Source: Tatlockia sp. (GTDB taxonomy: Bacteria > Pseudomonadota > Gammaproteobacteria > Legionellales > Legionellaceae). Taken from it: a stretch of DNA of 64,000 nucleotides. A program made the translations under genes and the position numbers. The notes below the pieces were generated by a model that worked only from the letters and a program-made list of their open reading frames with translations, had not been told where the DNA came from and searched no databases. Positions 51,408 through 63,400 of the stretch are shown here, piece after piece (the stretch's first letter is position 1; each line of letters opens with the position of its first letter). The stretch is from contig JACCWI010000011.1 of assembly GCA_013697725.1 (NCBI GenBank), positions 25,093 through 89,092 on the forward strand, in the 5' to 3' direction.

Positions 51408-54400
51408 CTAAAGTGAATTAACACTGTTGCTTAGCTCGGTTGAACCTTTATTTTCTAATTCAAGACCTTCTTTTTTCTTAGGCTTGTCTTTTCGATGAGC
51501 AAATAATGTGAGTCTAGAATTGCCATATTTAGTTTTAGCTTCTTTATTTTCATGAAGTTCATCTCTGGGTTTCGAATTCACTTTATGATAAAGATTCTCA
51601 ACTAAAGTGACTCCGCTATCTTTTAATTTGGCATATGCGCCTGAAGAAAATCTATCGGATTGTTGGCGAGCCTCAGTTTTCTGAGAACGCATGTCCTCGA
51701 TATATTGTTTTACCTCGGCCTGGCTATCGGTCAAAATAGAATAGGTTCCTTCATCTTTTATCTCCTCTTCACTGAGATGTTCTACACAGTACACCGCATA
51801 AAAATAGGATAACCAACGATAACTAAATTGATAAACTGCGAGGTTATCAATATTACTAAGGCACAAAAATCCTGCTTGTACTAAAGTTTTAAGCAGGGTT
51901 TCGGTCTGCATCCTGTTGTGGAGTAAATGTTTTGCTTTTAATTTTTTAGATCCACAGGCTTCAAGCCAGAGCTCTTCACAATCATCTTTGCTTAAAGAGT
52001 TGAGCTGATTGGCGGTTGTTGCAATAACAAGCCGCTTTAGAAAATTAAATTCATTGGGGAAAAAACTACGAATTTTTGCGAGTGATTTTTCATTAAATTG
52101 CTCTGGTGACTTAGAATTTCCAATCCAACTTTCATAGATAAATTTACGCATATGATCCAAGCCATATTTTGCTTGAAAATTCCATTGAATTTCTTCGAGC
52201 ATTTGCATTTGCTGCGTTTCCGTACTCGAACCAGGCATCAATAAATTATTATTTTCTAAAATTTTAGCTTGTTTTTTAAATAATTTTAAATTGTGTACCG
52301 TAGTTTTAAATAACCAGTGGGTGTCAAGCCATTTTATAAGGTTGATGTTGACAAGAGTTGAGCGCTGTAATAGTTCAGGGGTCCAAGGCATTAATTTAAT
52401 CACCTCTGGAAGTTTGTTAACAAAACTACGAGTAGTGAAAGGCAGACTTGAAGCCATAACCACTTTGCACTGCGGCTGCCCTTTCAATAATTTTTCGACA
52501 ATTTTGCCTATAATTTTATAAGATTTATGATTTAATGGAATATCGGAATTATCAATAAAAAAACAAAAACGCTCAGGATGTTTATCCAGCTCATAAGAAA
52601 AAAGCTCATAGCAACTTGATGACTTTGAAATCGCTTTTGAATTGAATGCACGCCCCTCTTGTATTCCTTTTAGCAAAAGAAGTACCTGGGTAAAATCAAT
52701 TAATGTTGTTGTGTTGAGCGAATATTGTTTAAACACATCATCATTAAACAAAGAAAGTCTAATATGGAAAACGTAAGGAATTTCTTTTTGAAAATCAGGA
52801 TTTTTTTGCCAAAGTCGCATCAAATAGTGCAATAAAAAAGTTTTACCTATTCCGTATCCGCCACTTAGTAAAATTTTTTGTATTGCTTGATTAAACACCA
52901 TAGGAACAAGTGCGTTTGAATTGTCATCTATGTTGTTTGCCATTTTTATAGGGACGGGGATATAGTTTTTCAGATAATTTTTATTGCCTTTGCCTTGTAG
53001 ATTATCCATTTTTTCAATTAGAGCAAGACTTTGCTCCTGAATTCGATTGGTTAAAACAAGGTCATCCGCTGCGAGGCGTCCAAATATTGCCTCATAGTTT
53101 TTCTTAATTAATTCATCCTCTCCGTGAAAGAGCTCAATTTGATTAAGGTTCCAGGTAGATGCGGTCTTGTGTTTAATTAATTGATGGGCATCTACCAGAA
53201 TAGAGGTTAATACGATATGGATTATAGGGTGAGGAGTTGAACCAATCGTGAAATTTACAGAATCCCCTTTAGCAATGAGGTAAAAGTATTTCCCTGAACG
53301 TTCATGCTTGTATTTAGGACAGAGTGCTTGGATTTTCTTGGTTTGTCCTGCCTCGATAGTGTATCCTTGTAAAGCATCTTCAGTAATCTGATCATCACTT
53401 GAAGTGGCGCAAGCGATAAACGCACCTGACTTCAATTTTGAAAAATCCTTTTGGGTTAAAGCCAGCGTACTCGTGGCTGTAATAATTAAATCTGCCTCTT
53501 TAAGGTATTTTCTCTTATCTTTAGTGATTTTGGAAAATTCTTGCTTCGCTTCTTTTCTGGTTCTATCTGATAAATCACAGATGGCAATTATTTCCTTAGC
53601 TCTTTCGCCTAATCTATTTTTTAGAACAGTTGCTACAGCCTTACCAATATGGCCGTAACCAATAATAAGAATTCTTTCCAAGGTGTAGATGGTTTGGCTT
53701 ATTCCTTCGCCAGTGAATATTTTGCCATTAAGCGCATCGACTATGCTATTGGCCACGGCTTCACTTTCTAACCCCTTAAGAGTGGAGTGAGCGACAGACA
53801 AGACAGGGAGAGGAAAAGAGGATCTAGGTTTTAATTGTTCTTGATAGCGGACTTCCCCATTCCAGGTGTGCTCTACAACGCCGATAATTTTATTACTGTA
53901 GTTTTTAAGTACATCGTTAATTCGCGGAGCAAAGTAGCCGCCATGGTCAAGAATTATGAACTGGTGATTTATCCATTGCTCTTGTCCAAATAGGTTTTTA
54001 AAAAAGGATTCAGCTTGAGTGGAATCTATTTTTAAATTATTTTTATCGAGTTGAGGCACCAGGATGTCTTTATAAATATCTACAATAGATTTTCTTACAG
54101 TTTTTACCGTACCCGATTGCTTGGATATCAGCGCAACCACATCGCCCAGCGAGGAAATTGCCTCTAAAAAATAAGGGAGGGTATGGACAAAATGAGCCAC
54201 TACCATAAAGGCAATTTTGCCTGGTGCATGTCTTTTAAATTCAAATTGCTCAATCACATTTTTATAGTAGGTTGGAACTTTACTGTCATCAGGGCCACAA
54301 GGATGTCGTTTAACAAACGCTTCCCGCCGTTTGGTAAACAAAAAAGCTCTAAGAGTTAGAACTGGTTCATTTAAAAGTTCATTGAGATCTTTCTTATTGC

Positions 54401-57400
54401 GTCCAGCAATCCAGGAATAGACTACTGGAGCAATGCGCTGTTTAAATAATTCATGCACTTTCTCATTAATGGCTTCCCTTGCCTTAATAAATATATTGTT
54501 AGACTGCGCTTTGGATTCCTGAGTACTTGTATCAAATAATAATTGATAATCATTGTGTTTCGATTTTAAAAGTTTGATCAAAGCATTCTGGAAACGACTC
54601 GCTTGCTCATCTTCAGCAGGATTAGCATGGTTTCGCCAATGATCTAATTCTTCAATAAAAATATTGGTTTTTTTATCTCCCCGCAGGTCGATAGTTATCC
54701 TATCGATTAAACTGGGAGAAAAGCTGGGATGGCAGTTATACAATAGTTTGTACATCATCACAGAAGTATTGAGCATGATATTTTCGTATAGGGTTTTGTC
54801 TACTCCTTTCATTTTGTGGAGGAAGCTTTTTAGAGAGGGTAATTTTTCTTGAACCTTAATACTTAGATCAGAATTGACAGTATACTTGTCGCAAAACACC
54901 TCCTTAAGAGCCAACTCAAATAAATCAGGAACGGTTATTTGTTTTAAGAGAACTTTTATTAGTTGTTTCTCCTCTTTACTAACTTTTAGCGGCTTTATGG
55001 GATTTTTTGATTCTTCAGTGTTAGTTTCTGGAATACTGGCTAATTTTGTTAAGGCTGTTGCTGGAAAAATTTCACAAGCTGAATTTTTCTCCTTCATTAG
55101 TCCAGAGTTGCCCTTCCCTTCTTGTTGTACCCATTGCATTCGATCAGATAAAACATAATCAGTTTGGTATTTATTTGTAGGATTTAGTCTTGCTTGTAAA
55201 AACTGGCCACAGGTTTCCCGAATTTCATTGGGCGAGGCTAGATCAAGTAATCTTGAGTTATTTAAGAAACCTGTAAGTCTATTTGCTAAATGATCGAAAT
55301 TAGCCTGCTCATGGTAAGCTATAAATACTTGTAATTCCAAAATAAGGGGGCTATAAATACTAGTTTTTGCTTCAACATCAAAGTGTTTGATAAAATTCCA
55401 AACTTCATTTGACTCTGTCATTGCCCTGGCTAAATGCTCATAATAATACCATTTTGCACCCCCATCTTTAAAACAGTATTCAATTTTTGAAAAGACGGAA
55501 ATTGTTTGGTGACTGTTTGCATAAGTATTGAGTTTTTTATTCATCAATTTATCAGGTTGTTCCGGATGCATCTTTGCAATGCTGACAAATTGTCTAGTGG
55601 ATTTTTCTGTCAAAATTTCAGTAGTTTTATTCATTTCATCTGACACTTGCTCTATGATTTGCTGCTGACTTTCATTAAGCAAGGGTTGCAACTCCTGCAC
55701 GTATAACTGATAAAGCGCCAGGCCTAAAGCTTTTTTCTCAGGCGACACGAATAGAGAAACTAGTAAGGACACAGTTTTATCTAGCAAAAGCTGTTTATAC
55801 ATATCTCTATACGTTAAAATTTTAGCAAGGGAAGAGCACTCCATGAAAGGCATTGAGTGATTGAGGGAAATGAAGTTAAAAAAATCTAACCATAATTCCA
55901 TATGATCTTCATCTTTGAAGGCAGGAGGATAGCTATTAATTTGACTAATCTCTTTTTCACTGAAGATAAAGTCACTTTCTATTAATAACCAATGCACGAC
56001 TTCTAGCTGCCTGTGAATTCTTGCCGTCAGCAAAACTGTATTACCAAAATTATCCTTCTCGGAAATTGCAGCGGGGGTTTTATGAAGTAACCATTTCACC
56101 AATTGCAATTTGTCCCACTGTGCTGCACAAAGTAGTGCTGTTTTACCATTTTTATCCTTCTCAGTGATTTTAGCTCCGCCTTCAACTAACAGCCATTTCA
56201 CCAACTCAAGTTGGCCATACTGGGCTGCCAGCAGCAGTAATGTCATTCCACTCTTATCCTGTTCAGTTATTTTAGCCCCACCTTCTTTAAGCAGCCATCT
56301 TGTCAAGCTAAATTCTTTTAAACCAGCTGTGTACAAAAGTGCGGTATGACCACGGGTATCTTCCTCCGTAATCTTGGCTCCGCCCTCTTGCAACAGCCAC
56401 CTAACCATGTCAAATTCGCCAGTTTGTGCTGCACATAAAAGTGCCGTCATGTCATAATTATCCTTTTCAGCAATCGAAGCTCCGCCTTCATGTAGCAGCC
56501 ATTTCACCAAGTCAAGGTGACCAGCCCTTGCAGATCTCAGAAGCAAAGTAGTACCCCTGTCATCTTTCTCAGTGATTTTAACCTTAGCTTTTTGTAGCAG
56601 CCATTTTACCAATTCAAGATTTCTTCCAATTATCAAGGCGGATATACCGCCTCTAGCCTTGTCGTTAATCGATGCTCCCCCTTCATGGAGCAGCCATTCC
56701 ACCACGTTAATATGGCCACCATAGGCTGCCCACAATAGCGCTGTCATCTGCTCATGATTTTTCTCAATAATAGAAGCTCCCCCTTTTTTTAGGAGCCACT
56801 CGACCAAATTGAGATGACCTAACATTGCTGCCCAAAGCAATGCTGTATTTCCAAATCTATCTTTCTCATGTATGGAAGCTATACCCTCCTTCAATAAACT
56901 TTGCACCACATCAAGCTGGCCTTCCTTCGCTGCCAAGAGTAGGGGGGTAAGGCCAAGCCGATATTTAACATCAGTAGAGGGGGGATTTTCTTTAAGGCAG
57001 TCTTCTTCAAACTCGTTTACCCTAAGGTCTTGCCTAACGGCTATCTCATGTACTAGTGTTAGGTCGGTTTGCTTTGTCTTTTCGGTTATTGGAAGACTTT
57101 CAAGTTGACTTTGACTAAGCAAGGGCTGCAATTCTTGTGTGTACAACTGGTAAAGAGCCAGGCCAAATGATTTTTTTTGAGGCGAATCGACAAGAGAAAA
57201 CAGCAAGGATAGCGTTTTATTAAGCAAAAGCGCCTTATCCTCTTCTGCATACGCTAAGATTTGTAGGAGTGGTACACATTCCTGCAATGGCAAAGTTGGC
57301 ATCAGGGTTACAAATTTATAAAAATTTAACCATAATTTATTGGCTTTGTCTTCATGAGCAAGGGTGAATGCGAGTTCAATCTCTTCTAGGGGGAAGATAA

Positions 57401-60400
57401 AATTCCCCTCTATTAATAACCAATATACATTATCCAGCGTACTATATTGAACTGCATGTACAAGTATTGTGTGATTATCTCTATTTTTATCAGTAATTGA
57501 CGCCCCAGCTTCTTGTAATAGCCATTTTACCACTTCAAATTTGTTAAATTCTCCAGCCCTTAGCAAGGCTGTATCACCCATGTTATTCCTATCCGTTATT
57601 GAAGCTCCGCCTTCTTTCAATAACCACTTCACCGTATCAAGTTTGCCCCTTGATGCGGCCAACATTAATGCAGATGCATTAAATAAACCTCTCTCATTAA
57701 TATTTGCCTTACCTTGGCAGATCAGATATTTTACCGCGTCAAGCTCACCCCACTCTGCTGCCAGCAACATTGTCTGACTACAAAGAGAATGTTTTTCTGT
57801 ATCTGTTCCTCCGCTTTCATGCAACAAGAATGCAAACATCTCAAGCTTGCCTCCTTTTGCAGCCTTGAGCAGCGCTTTTTTGTAAAAATCATATCTTTTA
57901 TTAATCGATGCCCCGCCTTCCTGCAATAACCATTTAAACAGATCAATCTCACCTCCCTCTGCTGCCGACAGCAACACAGTATCTCCATCTCCATATTGAT
58001 TTTGCTCAGTAATTAGTGACTCTCCCTCTTGCAGCAACCATTTCACTACGTCAAGTCGACCATGTTTTGCAGCCCACATTAGCGCAGTATAAGAAAAGCC
58101 ATTTCTACCTGTAATGTCCTTAAACCCCTCCTGCAACAACCATTGCAAGATTTTGGATAAAAAATAAATCGGTTGCTGATTAACGGAATCAATTTTTTTT
58201 CGTAAAAACCGCTCACAACTTTCTTGAATTTTAAGGTCAGGAACTTTAGTAAGAATTTCTGAATTCGTTAAAAAATGAAAAAGTTTGTCCTCTGGTTGCA
58301 AACCATACAAAGCCTGATACTCATTGGTTTGCTTATCATCGTGAATAGCTATAAATTTTTGCAAACATAAAATTAGTGGTCGATTAAAAATACGATTTGC
58401 CTGACAATCAAAGTGCTTAATAAAATTCCAAACTCCATTTGAACTGGTTTCTACCAAAGCAGTTGCTAGGCACTGAAAATATTGGCTTTTATTGAAAGCT
58501 TCATATATTTCATCGAAGGAGCCCTTTTTCACAACTTTTATTGGGGGCAAGTTATCCTTTTCAAGGACGAAATTATTATGTTCCAATAAAGCGTTAACCA
58601 AAAAATGATAAAGTGCTACTCCTAAGGTCTTTTGGGGAGAGTCGCATAGCGAAAACAGTAATGTTAGCTTTCTTTTATCCAATAAAATCGCTTCTTCTAT
58701 TTCGATATATGCTAAAGCTGAAGTAATGGATATTCGTTCCGTCAAAGGGGGCGATGAATTCATGAAGGTGAATTTATAAAAATCCAACCATAATAAGATA
58801 TTCGCTTTATTATTCTCTTTAGCCAGATTAAGGGCGAGGTTAATTTCCTTTTTAGTGTAGATAAAGATACCTTCAACTAAAAGCCACTGTACCATAGCAA
58901 GATCACCAAACTCTGCAGCCCAATGCAATGCGGTTTTACAATTATTACCTTTTTCAGTAAGTGCCGCGCCACCTTGCCGCAACAACCACCGCACCAGCTC
59001 AAAGTGACCTTTACCGGCTGCCCAGAGCAATGCTGTATCGCCGGACTCATCTTTCTCAGTAATTAGTGCCCCTCCTGCTTGCAACAACCATTGCACCACA
59101 CCAATATGTCCATTCATTGCTGCCAGGAGCAGTGCTGTACTATTAGAATTATCCCTCTCAGTTATTGAAGCCCCGCCTTCAAGCAATAGCCACTGCACCA
59201 CATCAAGATGTCCATTCAATGCCGCCCACAATAATGCTGTTAAGCCAAACTCATCATCTTGCTCAGTTATAGATGCGCCACCTTTTTCTAACAACCATTT
59301 TACCCTGCCAAGTTCGCCGCGCTCCGCCGCTATTAACAGAGCTTTAGGCGATTTATTCTTTTCCGTTAAATTGGATTTATCATCGCTTAATAACCCCTGC
59401 TCCTTATCAAAGATGTTCTTTTCTGACCCTAAGAGTGGTGCTGTATCGCTATCTTTATTGATAACCAATGGCTGGATTTTATTGTCTTTTTCTAATTTTT
59501 TCTCATTATTGTGGCTAGACAGAACATTCGGGATTGCAACTTTTACACTGGTTGGTTGTTCATCTAGTTTCTTTGATGAGTTATCGATTTCTGAGGCTGG
59601 TGTATTTTTGCATACGTCATGCGTTGGATATACCTCGGTCGACATTAGCTCTTTAATTTGCGGTTCATATATCCGATGTATTGCCCTGGCTAATGCTTCT
59701 GTTTGCGGCGATTGGCCCACTAGATGCAATAAGTGCATGCTAGCATGTAGTAATTCTGATTTGTCTTTTCCTGAGTATGCTAAAATTTGTTCTAGGGGCT
59801 TGCACAGTTTTATAGGCAGCGGTGGATTTGTGCATGCAAATATATATAAATCCAACCATAAGCTCACCTTGTTCTCACTAGATAATCGAGCCAAATTATA
59901 GGCGCAATTAATCTCTTCTCTAGTGTAGTTAAAGCCACTTTCAATTAGTAACCATAAAATTATATGAAGATTGTTTCTATCGGCTGCCACACCCAGAGCT
60001 GAATTACCCTTATTATCTTTTTCGGTAATTTTAGCGCCACCTTCTTTAAGCAACCATTTTACTAAGTCAAGATGGCCTAGGGCTGCTGCACGCAGGAGTG
60101 CTGTCCTTCCCTTTGTATCTTTTTCTGTAACTTTAGCGCCACCTTCTTTAAGCAACCATTTTACTAAGTCAAGATGGCCTAAGGCTGCTGCACGCAGGAG
60201 TGCTGTCCTTCCCAATGTATCTTTCTCTGTAATTTTAGCTCGATCTTCTTGTATTAACCAGCTCACCAAGTCAATATCCGCAAAACTTGCTGCCTTTAAT
60301 AGCAGTGTTTCCCCACAGTGATTCTTTTCAGTGGGCTTAGCCCCACCTTTATTTAGTAGCCATTTTATTAATTCAAGTTTTCGTCCATAAACAGCCAGCA

Positions 60401-63400
60401 GCAGTGCTGTATCCCCCCCATTATTTTTCTCGGTTATTTTTGCACCCCCTTTTTTTAGAAGCCACTTCACCAAGCTATAATCTCCTCCAAATATGGCTCT
60501 AAGTAAGGGTGTATTTCCATTATTATCTTTTTCTGTAATTGAAGAACCTCCTTCTTGTAACTGGAATCTCACTATGTCAGAACGACCTGAAAACGCTGCT
60601 TTTAGCAGTATTGTATTTCCATTATTATCTTTTTCAGTAATTACAGCTCCACCCTCTTTTAGTAGCCATTGCACAAGATTAAGCTCGTTTCCGTATACAG
60701 TCTGCAGCAGTGCAGTATCCCCCTCATTGTCTTTCTCGGTAATTTTAGCTCCACCTTCTTGTAGTAACCACTGTACTACGTCAAGATTACCTCCATAAGA
60801 AGCCTGAAGGAGCGCTGTATGACCGTCATGATCTCTCTCAGTAATTACTGAACCCCCTTCACCTAGCAACCACTTTACTAATTCAAGATTTCCTCCAAAT
60901 GCTGCCCTAAGCAATGCTGTTTTGCCATCATCATCTGTCTCGATGATTGTCGCTCCACCTTTGTGTAAGGCCCACTTCACTACATCAAGTCTACCTCTCC
61001 CTGCGGCCGTCACTAAGGTTCCATGGCCAAAGTTACCTTTGCCGTCTTTGAGCAACCAGCGCATTACCTCTGATAAAAAATAATCAGTTTGTTGTTGATT
61101 CAGAGGGTTGGGCTTTAATTGTAAAAACTGGTCGCAGGTATCCTGAATTTCAATTGCCAATGTTTGAGAAAGGAGCTTAGAGTTAGTTAAGAAATCTAAA
61201 AGTTTATTCTCTACCTGATCGTCACTAGACTTTGAATCAGAGAGCGCTATAAATGCTTGCAGTTCTAAAAGGAGGGGACGATAAAAAAAAGCATAGGCTT
61301 GCGTGTCAAAATGCTTAATGAAATCCCAAACCTCATTGGTCAGCGTCATTGCCTTAGCCAAACGCTGATAATATTGGCATTTAACCTCCGCCTCGCTTTT
61401 ATCCTTTTCTTTAATAATTTGTGATTGTGCTAAGCGATTTGAGTTAATGATTTCTGACACTCGCTGCTGCTGACTCTGGCTAAGCAAAGGCTGCAATTCC
61501 TGCGAGTGCAGCTGATAAAGCGCCAGGCCTAATGCTTTTTTCTGGGGGGAATCAAAAAGTGAAAATAGTAGGGTCAAACTGTGATCTAGCAAAAGTGCTT
61601 TATCTTTTCCTGTATACGCGAAAATTGGAGTAAAGAGCTTAGATTCTGTTGGAGGTAGCGATGGCTCTTTTAATAAGTAATAAAATAAATTTAACCATAG
61701 GTACACAGACTCGCTTTTATTTTCCTTGGCATTATCAAGAGCTAAATAAACCTCTTCTTCTGAGAAAGAAAACTTAGCTTCCAATAACAACCATTGTACT
61801 ATTTCAAGCTTGCCTTCTATAGCTGCCCAAATTAGAATAGTTCTGCCTTTATTATCCTTGTACGTAATTTCAGCCCCACCCTCCAGCACCAGCCATTTAA
61901 TCAGGTCAAGATGGTTTTTACGTACTGCTAAAATTAGTGCATTTTTGCCTTCATTATCTTTTTGAGTTAATAGAGCTCCGTCTTTCTTTAAAAGCCATTT
62001 TACTAGGCCGATATGACCTTGAGAAGCAGCCAACAAAACTGCTTTCTGATCTAGGTTACCATTACTAAATTCTAAGAACCACCTCATCTTTTCACATAAA
62101 TCATAGATAGACTGTTTGGGAATATAAAGATAAGTGCTTGGTATGAAGAACCAGGCGCTGGTTTCTTGAATTTTGGATAAAGGAGCGTGGGTTAGAAGTT
62201 TTGAATTATTTAAAAAATGTAAAAGTTCGTCCACTAGTTGATAACCTAATGTTCTCACTTCATGGCTAGCTATGAATGCTTGAAGTTCCGAAATGAGAGG
62301 ATAATAAAAAAGATTATTGTCTTTTTTATCAAGTTCTTTAATTAAATACCAAAGTATATAGGCCTCGTGTCGAGGCCCTGCAATAGCCTCAGCCCAACGT
62401 TTATAATATATGCTCTTAATCTTGGACGATTGTAGGTCCTCAACGTTTAGCTTTTCGGGAATATCGATTGCATTTACTTCAGCTGATATCCGCTCGATAA
62501 TTTGTTGCTGATTGTCACTTAGCAGAGTTTGTAACTCATTCTTATATAATTGATAAAGCGCAAGGCCGAAAGCTTTGTTCTGAGAATATTCAAAAAACAA
62601 AAAGATTAAGGCCAGACTTTTATCAAGAAGCATCGATTTATCTTTTCCTTTATATGCTAAAATTTGGGTTAGTGGATGCCCTTCTTTTTCTTGTGATAAT
62701 TGTCTGTTAGTTAACGATTTATAGAAATCCAACCATAATCTCACTGCTTCACACTGATATAAGCTTGCGTAGCATAAAGCATCGTCGACCTCTATATTTC
62801 TAAAAATAAAACTTTGGTTCATTAATAACCACTGCACCACATCAAGCCTGTTATCCATTGCTGCCAACTGCAATAGTGGACCACAACTTTCATTTGGATG
62901 ATCAATTTCAGGCTCTACCCCTTTGTGCAACAAAAGTTGCAGGATAGGTTGGCTTTTAGAGGCTGCCCACAATAACACTATTGCATAACTTTTATCCTTG
63001 AGAAGAATCGCTGCAACATCATCCCGTAATAACCACTTCTCCCTATCAAGATTCCATTTTTTAGTTGCACTTATTAGGTCTGTATGATCATTGCAACTAA
63101 CTACAAGAGGCTTGGATTCTTTAGAGCTTATTTTTTCTAACTCTATTTTTTCATTTCCCTGGCTCACACTATCAATCGAATTCAAGGTTTGATTGTCAAA
63201 CTTTACTTGAAGCTGAACTTTGTCACTTTTAATCTCATCACTGCTCCTTATATTTCCTTTTAAATTATTTGAAAGAGTGATAAATATTTGATGATTTCCC
63301 GTAAAGGTACAGATTTTTTGCTTAACAAAGAGATCCAGGCTGGGTAATTCCTCCTGGATTTCTCGTGTTTTAACATCAGAATCAGGTTTGAAAAAAACTG

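Noticed and set aside
59371..59901. A 176-codon plus-strand open frame inside the giant ankyrin gene
   Set aside because: Antisense shadow; the opposite strand is part of an uninterrupted 4195-codon frame with repeats on both sides.
59930..61050. Regular spaced repeats that could suggest a CRISPR array
   Set aside because: The 102-base period is exactly 34 codons of ankyrin repeat in frame, the copies are degenerate, and there are no short identical repeats with unique spacers.
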